Shown piece by piece: positions 1-8,076 of a stretch of DNA of 64,000 bases (position 1 is its first letter; each line of letters begins with the position of its first letter). The DNA is from Acidaminobacterium chupaoyuni. Lineage in GTDB: Bacteria; Bacillota; Clostridia; Oscillospirales; Butyricicoccaceae. Made by a program: the position numbers and the translations under genes. Under the pieces are notes generated by a model. The model had not been told where the DNA came from, did no database searches, and saw only the letters and a list, made by a program, of their open reading frames with translations. The stretch lies in the NCBI GenBank assembly GCA_047936785.1, contig CP176394.1. One strand, written 5' to 3'.

Positions 1-1470
1 CAGGGCATCTGCGTTACGATTCAGGGTTCGCGAACGGGGCTTGCCGCCGCCGCTGTGCCGAACGGCGGCCATGTGATGAACCTTTCGCGCATGGATCATG
101 TGACGGCATGCCGTTTTGATGAAAAAGACGGGCATTTTTATTTTACCGTTGAGCCGGGCGTTCTGCTTTCCGAACTGCGAAAAATGATCCATCAGAAACG
201 GTTCGATACCGAAGGGTGGTCTGAGGCATCGATGAAGGATTATGTTGCTTTTTGCCGCGCGGAGGAGCAGTTTTTCACACCCGATCCAACGGAAGCTTCG
301 GCTTCCATCGGCGGGATGACGAACTGCAACGCCTCGGGCGCGCGGTCGTTCCATTATGGTTCCGTTCGCGCCTATATCAGCGGGATCGAGATTGTTTTGA
401 TGGATGGCGACAGCATTTCGATCCGCCGCGGGGAACATTTTGCGCAGGGAAGAAAGGGCGTTCTGCAAACCGATTCGGGCAGGATGATTGAAATTCCCAT
501 CCCGACTTATGAAATGCCGAAAACAAAAAATGCTTCGGGGTATTACGCGGCCGAGGGAATGGATCTGATCGATCTGTTCATCGGCGCGGATGGAACACTG
601 GGCGTGATTTCAGCCATTGAAATTCAGCTTTTGCCGCTGCCGCAGATCATCTGGGGCGTTACGGCGTTTTTCGATGAGGAAGGCAAAGCATTGCGGTATG
701 TAAGACTGTTAAGGGGCGAAACATTGGAAGAATGCCCGAAGCAATATCATGTTTCCGCCATTTCGGCAGAATTCTTCAACGGCGATGCGCTGGAAATTTT
801 GCGGCAGCAGAAAAAAACAAACAGCGCTTTCGCCCAGATCCATGACATTCCGCCCGAATATCAAACGGCCATCTATGTGGAACTGCATGGCGAGCAAGAG
901 CAGGAAGTGACGGGGCGGCTGCTGGAGCTGGGTGAGATGATCGAAGCCGTGGGCGGCGATGCGGCGGATACCTGGGTGGCAAAAAGCCAGACCGATCTCG
1001 ATCGCCTGATGTTTTTCCGCCACGCGATTCCCGAATGTGTGAATATGCTCATCGACCGCCGCAAAAAGAAAGACCCCTCCATCACCAAGCTGGGAACAGA
1101 CATGGCGGTTCCCGACACGGCGCTGGAAGAGATCGCGCAGATGTATCGCCGGATGCTGCACCAGCGGGGGCTGCAATCGGCTATCTGGGGCCATGTGGGC
1201 AACAATCATCTTCATGTGAATATCCTGCCGAATGACGCCCGCGAATATGCGGAAGGCAAAGCGCTTTATCGCGAATGGGCCAGAATCATCTCTGAAAAAG
1301 GCGGCGCGGTTTCGGCCGAACACGGTGTTGGCAAGATCAAAGCGGAATTTTTAAAGGTCATGTATGGCGAAGAAGCCATCGGCCAGATGCGCAGGCTCAA
1401 AAAAGCGTTCGATCCGCGCTATCTGCTCAATGTGGGCAATATGTTTTCAAAGGAGGAAGCAGCGCAATGA
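1..1470 (+). CDS. lctD: FAD-linked oxidase, LctD/GlcD type (5' end cut by window)
   Basis: Flavin-dependent 2-hydroxyacid (probably lactate) dehydrogenase subunit. The frame is open from base 1, so the N-terminus lies outside the window; 489 codons are visible. The first residues hold the FAD-binding PCMH motif (GSRTGLAAAAVPNGG), with the rest of the FAD fold to about residue 210. The C-terminal oxidase domain shows GHVGNNHLHVNILP and AEHGVGKIKAEF, the substrate and flavin contacts of the GlcD/D-LDH family. The stop overlaps the EtfB start by 4 nt (ATGA), so the genes are translationally coupled. In Acetobacterium woodii the homologous LctD works with EtfAB (LctBC), driving NAD+-dependent lactate oxidation by electron confurcation with ferredoxin. 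The substrate here is inferred from context; glycolate or another 2-hydroxyacid remains possible. Confidence 0.88.
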   Translation, partial: QGICVTIQGSRTGLAAAAVPNGGHVMNLSRMDHVTACRFDEKDGHFYFTVEPGVLLSELRKMIHQKRFDTEGWSEASMKDYVAFCRAEEQFFTPDPTEASASIGGMTNCNASGARSFHYGSVRAYISGIEIVLMDGDSISIRRGEHFAQGRKGVLQTDSGRMIEIPIPTYEMPKTKNASGYYAAEGMDLIDLFIGADGTLGVISAIEIQLLPLPQIIWGVTAFFDEEGKALRYVRLLRGETLEECPKQYHVSAISAEFFNGDALEILRQQKKTNSAFAQIHDIPPEYQTAIYVELHGEQEQEVTGRLLELGEMIEAVGGDAADTWVAKSQTDLDRLMFFRHAIPECVNMLIDRRKKKDPSITKLGTDMAVPDTALEEIAQMYRRMLHQRGLQSAIWGHVGNNHLHVNILPNDAREYAEGKALYREWARIISEKGGAVSAEHGVGKIKAEFLKVMYGEEAIGQMRRLKKAFDPRYLLNVGNMFSKEEAAQ

Positions 1471-2267
1471 AAATGATCGTTTGCATCAAGCAGGTGCCTT
1501 CCAGCAATGAAGTGAAGCTTGATCCCATCACGAAAACAATTCTGCGCGACGGCCGTCAATCGGTTATCAACCCCTTTGATACTTATGCGCTGGAAGAGGC
1601 GGTGAGAATCAAAGAAAAGCTGGGCGGCAGCATCTGCGCTTTAAGCATGGGCATCCCCGCCGTGGAACGCATTCTGCGCGACGCCATCGCCTGCGGGGCG
1701 GATGAAGGGGTTCTGCTCAGCGACCGGGCCTTTGCCGGGGCAGATACGCTGGCCACTTCTTATGCGTTATCGCTGGGCGTTCACAAAATCGGGGAATACC
1801 GGCTGATCCTTTGCGGCAAAATGGCCATTGACGGCGATACGGCGCAAATTGGGCCGGAACTTGCCCAGCAGCTGCAGATCCCGCATATTGTGGATGTCAC
1901 CGAAATCATTGAAATCGATGAAAGACACATCGTTTGCAGAAAAGCCACAGATTGCGGAAGCCAGATGGTGGAAATGGAGCTGCCCGGGCTGATCACGGTT
2001 GCAAAAGATATCAATATGCCGCGGCTGGCTTCGATCAAAGGAGTTCGCAAAAGCCTTAGCGCGCCGCTTTCTGTCTACACGGCTCAGCAGGTGGGCGGCG
2101 ATGTGGGGCGGCTGGGTTTGCAGGGTTCCCCCACGCAGGTGGTGAAAACCTATACACCGCAAAAAACAAGAGAATGCGTTTTTTGGCCCGGGGAAACAAA
2201 AGAGCAAACACAGAAGATGATATCTTTGCTGAAAAAAGAAAAATTGCTGGCGGAGGAGAGAGCATAA
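1467..2267 (+). CDS. etfB: Electron transfer flavoprotein beta subunit
   Basis: Small ETF subunit, 266 aa, the usual family length. It begins MKMIVCIKQVPSSNEVKLDP, the typical EtfB N-terminus, and carries the GKMAIDGDTAQIGPELA stretch that in bifurcating ETFs contacts the bound nucleotide and FAD. The RBS (AAAGGAGG) lies inside the end of the upstream oxidase gene. EtfA follows after one base. With the oxidase and the ferredoxin-fused EtfA it should form the LctBCD-type complex, whose beta-FAD is the bifurcating flavin in characterised relatives. Assignment as EtfB is firm; bifurcation is inferred from operon composition. Confidence 0.95.
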   Translation: MKMIVCIKQVPSSNEVKLDPITKTILRDGRQSVINPFDTYALEEAVRIKEKLGGSICALSMGIPAVERILRDAIACGADEGVLLSDRAFAGADTLATSYALSLGVHKIGEYRLILCGKMAIDGDTAQIGPELAQQLQIPHIVDVTEIIEIDERHIVCRKATDCGSQMVEMELPGLITVAKDINMPRLASIKGVRKSLSAPLSVYTAQQVGGDVGRLGLQGSPTQVVKTYTPQKTRECVFWPGETKEQTQKMISLLKKEKLLAEERA

Positions 2268-2268
2268 T

Positions 2269-3459
2269 ATGGCCGGAATGAAAGTCATTTCTGAAAAATG
2301 CGTTGGCTGCGGCTTATGCATCAAAAGCTGCCCGCAAAGCGCGATCAAGCTGGTGGATGGAAAAGCGGTGATCGGCGAAGACTGCATCGCCTGCGGCATT
2401 TGCCGGGATACCTGTCGGTTGGGCGCCATTGAGAGAGAAAGCAAAAAAGCTTCTTTATCTTTGGGCGAATATCACGGCATTATGGTGGCGGCAGAAACAC
2501 AACAGGGGAAAATTGCCGATGTTACCCTGGAATTAATGTGTAAAGCGAAAGAACTTGCAAATAACTTAAAATGCAGCATTTTTTCCATTTTAATCGGCCA
2601 AAACATGAAAGACGCGGCAAAACAGCTGATCGCCTATGGCGCAGAAAAGGTCTTGCTCTATGAACAGCCTGACGCGGCGGAAGGGGATGACGAGCTGCAT
2701 GCTTTGGTGGTGACACAGGCCATCGAAGCATATCGTCCGGAGATCGTTTTATATGGGGCCACAGAGTTTGGGCGGAGCATTGCGCCGCGGGTCGCGGCGG
2801 CGCTGCATACCGGATTGACGGCAGATTGCACAGTGCTTGAGATCGACCCCGAAACAAAGCTGCTGCAGCAGACCCGCCCCGCCTTTGGCGGCAATCTGAT
2901 GGCCACCATCATCTGCCCCGGAACGAGACCGCAAATGGCCACGGTTCGGCCCGGTGTGATGAAAAAGGGGCTGCCCGACGGGCAGGCACGGGGGCAGGTC
3001 GTTCCGTTGAAGCCCGCGGCGTTTTCGCGCAAAACGAAGATCCTGCAGCGCTTGACAGCCGAAAAAAGCGCAGGCATCGGCGACGCCCAGATCATCGTTG
3101 CGGTGGGAAAAGGCATCGGTTCGCGCAAAAATATCAAACTGGCGCAAAGGGCGGCCGAACTTCTGGGCGGGGCGGTGGCGGCAACCCGCCCGCTGATCGA
3201 TGCCGGCTGGGCCGAATATCCCATTCAGGTGGGGCAGACGGGCAAAACCGTGGCGCCGAAGCTTTATTTGGCCTGCGGCATTTCGGGGGCGATCCAGCAT
3301 CTGGCGGGCATGAGCGGTTCCGAACGGATCATCGCCGTCAATACCGATCCCGACGCGCCGATTTTTAAAACGGCGCATTATGGCATTTGCGGTGATTGCG
3401 TCGGCTTTTTGAAAGAACTGATCGCGCAGCTGGAACGGGAACAGCCGCAGACGAAATAG
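2269..3459 (+). CDS. etfA: Electron transfer flavoprotein alpha subunit with N-terminal 2[4Fe-4S] ferredoxin domain
   Basis: Large ETF subunit, 396 aa. Residues 1-60 are a fused ferredoxin with two CxxCxxCxxxC motifs (Cys11/14/17/21 and Cys39/42/45/49). The ETF alpha/beta fold follows, then the C-terminal FAD domain with GKTVAPKLYLACGISGAIQH at about residues 323-342. The same fusion occurs in A. woodii LctC and CarE, where the extra clusters serve as the ferredoxin-side electron path. A GGAGGAG RBS precedes the ATG. It is the last gene of the operon. The hairpin just downstream is a clear terminator only for the convergent minus-strand gene, so the operon's own stop is less certain. Confidence 0.95.
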   Translation: MAGMKVISEKCVGCGLCIKSCPQSAIKLVDGKAVIGEDCIACGICRDTCRLGAIERESKKASLSLGEYHGIMVAAETQQGKIADVTLELMCKAKELANNLKCSIFSILIGQNMKDAAKQLIAYGAEKVLLYEQPDAAEGDDELHALVVTQAIEAYRPEIVLYGATEFGRSIAPRVAAALHTGLTADCTVLEIDPETKLLQQTRPAFGGNLMATIICPGTRPQMATVRPGVMKKGLPDGQARGQVVPLKPAAFSRKTKILQRLTAEKSAGIGDAQIIVAVGKGIGSRKNIKLAQRAAELLGGAVAATRPLIDAGWAEYPIQVGQTGKTVAPKLYLACGISGAIQHLAGMSGSERIIAVNTDPDAPIFKTAHYGICGDCVGFLKELIAQLEREQPQTK

Positions 3460-3497
3460 AAAAAAGAACCCATGCGCGGCAAAATGCGCATGGGTTC
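3460..3497 (-). terminator. Intrinsic terminator of the C_GCAxxG_C_C gene
   Basis: A perfect 12-bp stem (GAACCCATGCGC with its complement) and an 8-nt loop, followed on the minus strand by six T residues. On the plus strand there is only a weak T tract, so it mainly ends the minus-strand gene. Confidence 0.8.
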
Positions 3498-3522
3498 CCT
3501 TGTTTCGGCAGAAAAGGCTTGT

Positions 3523-3936
3523 TTATTGGGGCTGAGAGGCGGCCTCCATATAGCCTTCCAGAAGTTCGCACACTTTCAGAACGCAGGCAAGACAGCGGGT
3601 TTCTGCTGTGTGATATTGCGGCTTCAGCTGGCGGCAGAGTTCACTGCCCATCTTCTCCTGCACTTCCGTCACAAAGGCCTTGATCGTTTGGCGCATCGGC
3701 AGATTTTCGTGGGCATAAACGCCGTAATCGCCGATTTTCAAAGCCAAAGCGGCGGCTCCGCCTGCCACGGCGCCGCAGACACTTCCGCAGCAGACCCCGC
3801 CGCTGAAAGCGCCGATCAGCTTGAAGCTTTCTTCGGTGGCGCCCAGATGATAAACTTCATTGGCGGCCAGAAAAACGGCTTCTGAACAGCTGCGGTTCAA
3901 ATCGATATAATAGTGTTTTGCTGCCTCTTTCAACAT
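3523..3936 (-). CDS. C_GCAxxG_C_C family redox-type protein
   Basis: Small soluble protein, 137 aa, of the C_GCAxxG_C_C family (TIGR01909/PF09719), named for its spaced cysteines. Visible here are Cys17 in RSCSEAV, the core GVCCGSVCGAVAGGAAAL near residues 47-65, and a later CRQLKPQY...RCLACVLKV group. Family members are thought to bind metal or act in redox reactions and often sit beside oxidoreductases, but no reaction is established. It is monocistronic and convergent with the etf operon. Family membership is fairly sure; function is unknown. Confidence 0.75.
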   Translation of the reverse strand: MLKEAAKHYYIDLNRSCSEAVFLAANEVYHLGATEESFKLIGAFSGGVCCGSVCGAVAGGAAALALKIGDYGVYAHENLPMRQTIKAFVTEVQEKMGSELCRQLKPQYHTAETRCLACVLKVCELLEGYMEAASQPQ

Positions 3937-4058
3937 AAGATCGACCCCTCAATTTTAATTTTAACATTCTTGCAATCTGCGATGAGGTATGTTACCCTTT
4001 ATAAGGCACTTAACTATCTCTCGCAAAAATATTATAACGCAGAAGTGAGGAAAAAGAA

Positions 4059-4328
4059 ATGAGTATTTATGAAGCGATCATGCTGATTTGTTTCGGCGCG
4101 GCATGGCCTACAAACATCATGACTTCCTTGAAGAACAAAAGCACAAAAGGCAAAAGCTTAGGGTTTTTGGTGATCATTGAAATCGGCTATGTGGCCGGTA
4201 TCATCAATAAACTGGTTTACAGCCGCGATATCGTTTTGATTTTATATATCATCAACTTTGTGATGGTGGCCATCGACCTGACACTTTATTATATTTATTG
4301 GAGAAGAGAGCAGAAAGCCGCGAAATAA
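4059..4328 (+). CDS. Small SemiSWEET/PQ-loop-like membrane protein
   Basis: An 89-aa protein with three predicted membrane helices (about residues 5-22, 34-50 and 58-80). The pattern AAWPTNIMTSLKNKSTKGKS resembles the conserved loop of SemiSWEET and PQ-loop proteins, which carry sugars as homodimers with three helices per chain. Start chosen at the ATG behind GTGAGGAAAAAG. The serine hydrolase gene starts 18 nt after its stop, so the two are probably co-transcribed. Transport substrate cannot be told from sequence. Confidence 0.6.
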   Translation: MSIYEAIMLICFGAAWPTNIMTSLKNKSTKGKSLGFLVIIEIGYVAGIINKLVYSRDIVLILYIINFVMVAIDLTLYYIYWRREQKAAK

Positions 4329-4346
4329 GAAAGGAACGGTGCCGAC

Positions 4347-5918
4347 ATGAAAGAACTTATCGATCAGATCGATTCTATTTTTGCGCTATGGCAAAAGGGG
4401 GAATGCCCCGGCGGCCAGGTCACGGTGAAAAAGGGCGGAAAAGTGATCTATGATCGCTGTTTCGGATATGCCAATTTAGAGCATGGCATACCCATCCATG
4501 AAACGACACGGTTTCATGTGGCTTCGGTTTCCAAACAGGTCACCGTGCTTTCGGCTTTGTTGCTTTGCGAAGACGGAAAGCTGAAACTCGATGAAGATAT
4601 CCGCGCTTATGTGCCCGACCTGATCCATTTTGAAGAACCGGTGACTGTGCGCGATTTGATGAACAATGTCAGCGGCATTCGCGACCAATGGGAACTGCTG
4701 ATGCTGCGCGGGGTGCGCATCGATGATACCATCACCATGGAAGATCTGAAAACGGCGATCTCCATGCAGCGCGCGTTGAATTTTGAACCGAAAAGCGAAT
4801 ACCTTTACAGCAATTCAAATTTCACGCTTCTTGCCGAAATGGTGGAACGCCTGAGCGGCAAAAGCCTGAATGAATTCGCAACAGAGCGAATCTTTAAACC
4901 GCTGGGCATGGATCATACCTGCGTGAAAGAACATTTTTCGCAGATCATCCCCGAAAAAGCCTATTCTTATGATGATAACGGCGAAGGCAAGTTTTGCTAT
5001 CATGTGATCAACTTTGCCGCCTATGGCGCGACTTCGCTGCATACCACCAGCCATGATCTGATCCGCCTGCTGGATCATTACCGAAACCCCTCGGTCTGCA
5101 GCAAAGAAACGGTGGCGCTGATGAAGACCACACCTGTTCTGGCGGATGGCAGCAAAAGCATCTATGGCGGCGGGCTGATGGTTGGCAGCTATAAAGGGCA
5201 TTCATATTTTGAACATGGCGGTGTGGATGCGGCTTACCGCGCCCATGTGATGTGTTTCGATCAGGATGATCTGGAAATCGCCATTGTCTGCAACACACAA
5301 AACACGATTCCCGGCGTGGCCGCCCGCAAAATCGCCGATCTTGTGCTTCAGCTGCCCGAAACGGCGTCAGCCGCCGAAAGCTTCAAAGAAGAAGCCGAAG
5401 AAGCCGAAAACGCGGCGGGCATTTATATGGCGGTGAGCCCCAGCCTGATTCGCGTAGTCATTACCTGCCGCGATGGGAACTTATATCTGGGCAGCGGCGC
5501 CCGCGCGCCCCGGCTGCATCAGATCAGCGGGAACTGCTGGCAGGTGGGGTATACGGCAGACCGTGTTTATCTGGGCAGGGAAAAAGCGGCGCTGCAGATG
5601 GGGCTGAACCTTTTTGCTTTAAGAAAGCTTTCTCAAGCCACTGAAAACGAAGAAAAGCTTTTGGAATATGAGGGCCGCTATGAAAGCGCGGAACTGGAAA
5701 CCGCTTATGAGATTTTCGAAGAGGGCGGCTGCTTGTTTGCTTCCCATATCCGGCATGGGAAACAGCGCATTTATCCCTGCGGAAAAGATGCTTATCTGAT
5801 GGATCTGGGAGAGGTCACTTCGATCCTGCGTTTTACCCGTGGTTCCGGCAATCAGGTGATCGGCTTGGTTCTGGACGGAGGCCGTGTAAGGCATATTGGC
5901 TTTACAAAGGCGGAATAG
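4347..5918 (+). CDS. Serine hydrolase, beta-lactamase/class C penicillin-binding type (S12)
   Basis: A 523-aa protein with the beta-lactamase fold in residues 1-340: SxxK as Ser60-Val-Ser-Lys63, the YxN tyrosine motif as Tyr154-Ser-Asn156, and the third motif HGG in FEHGGVDAAYRAH near residue 290. Residues 350-523 form an extra beta-rich domain like those C-terminal to D-aminopeptidases and esterases of this family. No signal peptide is seen, so it is probably cytoplasmic; substrates could be small peptides or esters. It is unlikely to confer drug resistance. RBS AAAGGAACGG precedes the ATG. Confidence 0.82.
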   Translation: MKELIDQIDSIFALWQKGECPGGQVTVKKGGKVIYDRCFGYANLEHGIPIHETTRFHVASVSKQVTVLSALLLCEDGKLKLDEDIRAYVPDLIHFEEPVTVRDLMNNVSGIRDQWELLMLRGVRIDDTITMEDLKTAISMQRALNFEPKSEYLYSNSNFTLLAEMVERLSGKSLNEFATERIFKPLGMDHTCVKEHFSQIIPEKAYSYDDNGEGKFCYHVINFAAYGATSLHTTSHDLIRLLDHYRNPSVCSKETVALMKTTPVLADGSKSIYGGGLMVGSYKGHSYFEHGGVDAAYRAHVMCFDQDDLEIAIVCNTQNTIPGVAARKIADLVLQLPETASAAESFKEEAEEAENAAGIYMAVSPSLIRVVITCRDGNLYLGSGARAPRLHQISGNCWQVGYTADRVYLGREKAALQMGLNLFALRKLSQATENEEKLLEYEGRYESAELETAYEIFEEGGCLFASHIRHGKQRIYPCGKDAYLMDLGEVTSILRFTRGSGNQVIGLVLDGGRVRHIGFTKAE

Positions 5919-5930
5919 TAAAAATAAAGG

Positions 5931-5962
5931 AACAAGGTCTGCCGCGGCGGGCCTTGTTTTGG
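5931..5962 (+). terminator. Probable intrinsic terminator after the serine hydrolase
   Basis: AACAAGGTC and GGCCTTGTT form a 9-bp stem with one G-U pair around a GC-rich loop, followed by a short T run. It sits just before the RBS of the next gene. Confidence 0.5.
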
Positions 5963-6013
5963 CGAAAAGGCGGTGCACCGCAAAAGGGGCGCTTGGAAAA
6001 CAAGAGGAATGAT

Positions 6014-6562
6014 ATGGAACAGAAGCGTAAGGCGATCAACACCTATTGCGGGGTCGAGATGGATCCCTATGCGGCGCTGCCCGAACAGATCAAGCCCGAA
6101 GATATCGCCCATGCGCTTTCTTTGGTCTGCCGGGCAGGGGGACATTTGCGCCGGTTTTATTCTGTGGCGCAGCATAGCATCAATTGCTGGAAGGAAGCCG
6201 AGGCACAGGAATATTCCAAAAGAATTTGCCTGTTATGCCTGGTGCATGATGCTTCAGAAGCCTATATTGCCGATATCACGCGACCTGTGAAAGCGCGTCT
6301 GACGGAATATCTGGAACTGGAAGAACAGCTGCAGACGGTGATCTTAAAAGCCTGCGGATTGTGGCCGCTGGGTGAAGAAGAACGGCTTTGCTGCAAGCAG
6401 ATCGATGACGCCATGCTCTGCGCGGAATTTGAAGCGCTTCACCCTTCGGGGCGGCTGTTTGAATCTTCGTTCACGATGAAAAACCAGCCGGAATTTTCGG
6501 AATGCTCCCCAAAAGAAGTGGAAAAAGAATGGCTTGACGCCTATGATATTTTAACAAAATAG
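6014..6562 (+). CDS. HD-domain phosphohydrolase
   Basis: A 182-aa HD-superfamily metal-dependent phosphohydrolase. The metal ligands are visible: His in FYSVAQHSI, the HD pair in CLVHDASEAYIADI, and a downstream Asp in KQIDDAMLC. The N-terminal INTYCGVEMDP...EDIAHALS is typical of YfbR-like HD proteins that hydrolyse nucleotides. The open frame extends 20 codons upstream, but the ATG at 6014 has an AGAGGAAT site and matches family starts, so the shorter form is used here. The next gene lies 16 nt downstream. The substrate is unknown. Confidence 0.75.
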   Translation: MEQKRKAINTYCGVEMDPYAALPEQIKPEDIAHALSLVCRAGGHLRRFYSVAQHSINCWKEAEAQEYSKRICLLCLVHDASEAYIADITRPVKARLTEYLELEEQLQTVILKACGLWPLGEEERLCCKQIDDAMLCAEFEALHPSGRLFESSFTMKNQPEFSECSPKEVEKEWLDAYDILTK

Positions 6563-6578
6563 CAGTGGAGGAAGAAAA

Positions 6579-7097
6579 ATGGAACTTCAGCGTGCATGTC
6601 CTCAAACGATCTATCAAGTGTTGGAAGAACTGAACATCCCTTATAAAGCTTTGGAACATGAAGAAGCCGCCACCATGGAAGACTGCAAGGCCATCGGCGA
6701 GAAACTGGGCGCCGAATTTTGCAAGAACCTGTTTTTGGCAAACCGCCAGCAGACCGAGTTTTACCTTTTGCTCATCGGGGAAGATAAAAAATTCAGAACG
6801 GCCGAAGTTTCCAAAAAAATCGGGAAAGCGCGCCTGAGCTTTGGCAACGAAGAAAAACTTTATGAGCTGCTGGGCGTTCATCCGGGCTCTATTTCGCCCA
6901 TGGGGCTGATTTTTGACCCACAGCACACGGTGCATCTGCTCATCGACCGCGATGTGGCCAAGCTGGATTCCTTCTGTGTGCATCCCTGCAAAAACACCGC
7001 CAGCGTTGCCATCGGCATGAAAGATTTTCAGGAAGTTTTTCTGCAGCATACCGGCCATATTCCCGAATATTTGGAAATTACGGGCGAAGTGGAATAA
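6579..7097 (+). CDS. YbaK/ProX-type aminoacyl-tRNA deacylase
   Basis: A 172-aa stand-alone editing domain of the YbaK/prolyl-tRNA synthetase-associated superfamily. Such proteins hydrolyse mischarged tRNA such as Ala-tRNAPro or Cys-tRNAPro. Family features include a conserved lysine near residue 49 (FCKNLFLANR), the stretch FRTAEVSKKIGKARLSF, and HPGSISPMGLIFD, the GxxSP loop of the active site. Length and layout fit the PrdX/ProX branch of clostridia. Strong RBS GTGGAGGA. Probably in one transcript with the HD gene. Confidence 0.82.
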   Translation: MELQRACPQTIYQVLEELNIPYKALEHEEAATMEDCKAIGEKLGAEFCKNLFLANRQQTEFYLLLIGEDKKFRTAEVSKKIGKARLSFGNEEKLYELLGVHPGSISPMGLIFDPQHTVHLLIDRDVAKLDSFCVHPCKNTASVAIGMKDFQEVFLQHTGHIPEYLEITGEVE

Positions 7098-7166
7098 TCG
7101 GGGCAAAGCTGTTGTAAAATAAAAAAGAGTTTGCTATAATCATGGCAAGAAAGGACGGTGCCCTTT

Positions 7167-7451
7167 ATGAAATTGTTTGATTATGCCGACAGTTATTTGA
7201 AAAAATGCACATGGAAAGATTTGGCGCTGCTGAAATTCTGCCTTTGTGCGGTGGGGATCATCATTGGGATCTATCTGCCGAAGAAGAAAAAAATGCCGCT
7301 TTTGGTTGGCGCTGCCGCGGTGTTCACCGCGACTTACATTCCGCTGATGACCAAATTCATTTCTTTTTGTGTGAAAAAGCATCGTGAAGATGCGGAAATA
7401 GATGATTACGAAACAGAAGATGATTTTTCCATGGATGATTATGTTCTGTGA
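7167..7451 (+). CDS. Conserved small membrane protein
   Basis: A 94-aa protein that recurs in clostridia, sometimes labelled 'permease of phosphate ABC transporter' with no support. Two hydrophobic segments (about residues 17-38 and 45-67) are split by a lysine-rich turn (PKKKKMP), followed by an acidic tail rich in Asp and Glu. ATG 7167 is preferred to GTG 7158 because AAAGGACGG then lies at normal spacing. No catalytic motif; function unknown. Confidence 0.7.
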   Translation: MKLFDYADSYLKKCTWKDLALLKFCLCAVGIIIGIYLPKKKKMPLLVGAAAVFTATYIPLMTKFISFCVKKHREDAEIDDYETEDDFSMDDYVL

Positions 7452-7501
7452 TTTTTCTGTTTCATGACAAAATAAACACCATTCCCGCAAAACAGCTTAT
7501 A

Positions 7502-7542
7502 AAAATATCCTTGCCCGTTAAACCGAAGCAAGGATATTTTTT
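7502..7542. terminator. Bidirectional intrinsic terminator
   Basis: A 13-bp stem (AAAATATCCTTGC and its complement) with a T run on the plus strand and A run on the left, placed between convergent genes. It can stop both the small membrane protein gene and the minus-strand deaminase operon. Confidence 0.8.
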
Positions 7543-7576
7543 ATATCATTTTTGAAAGCGCGGGGAAGAACAGGCT

Positions 7577-8056
7577 CTATAGGCTTTGGATGGAATCATC
7601 CTGCTCGATCCATTCGCTGACGGGCACGACTTTTAATTCGCCCGCGCGGTTTCGCGTTACCACGGTGTCGATGCCGGCGTTGATGATCAGCCGGCGGCAC
7701 ATGGAGCAGGATTCCGGATAATCCAGCATTTCGCCCGTTTTCATATCGCGCCCGGCCAAATAAAGCGCAGCGCCGATCATGCTGCTGCGCGATGCCGAAA
7801 TGATGGCATTTGCTTCGGCATGAACAGAGCGGCAAAGCTCATAGCGCTGGCCGGAAGGAATTTTAAGATGTTCACGCATGCAAAACCCCAGGTCATTGCA
7901 GTTTTTGCGGCCGCGCGGCGCGCCGGTGTAGCCGGTGGCCACGATTTCATCGTTGCGAACGATGATGGCGCCATAGTTGCGGCGCAGGCAGGTGCCGCGC
8001 TCTAACACACTTTCGGCGATATCGAGATAATAATTCTGTTTATCGATTCGTTCCAT
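7577..8056 (-). CDS. dCMP/cytidine deaminase family protein
   Basis: A 159-aa zinc-dependent deaminase of the ComEB/dCMP deaminase type, which makes dUMP for thymidylate synthesis. Zinc and catalytic residues are visible: HAEANAI (His and catalytic Glu) and the second motif ESCSMCRRLIINAGI, where SCSMC replaces the usual PCxxC while keeping both cysteines. The N-terminal CLRRNYGAIIVRNDEIVATGY is typical. It lies 20 nt downstream of the ABC ATPase gene on the same strand, so the two share a transcript. Other deaminase substrates are possible. Confidence 0.85.
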   Translation of the reverse strand: MERIDKQNYYLDIAESVLERGTCLRRNYGAIIVRNDEIVATGYTGAPRGRKNCNDLGFCMREHLKIPSGQRYELCRSVHAEANAIISASRSSMIGAALYLAGRDMKTGEMLDYPESCSMCRRLIINAGIDTVVTRNRAGELKVVPVSEWIEQDDSIQSL

Positions 8057-8076
8057 ATCAAATCCCCCTGACCGAT

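Noticed and set aside
4347..5918. Antibiotic-resistance beta-lactamase
   Set aside because: No signal peptide, S12 esterase/peptidase-like architecture with an extra C-terminal domain; resistance cannot be claimed.
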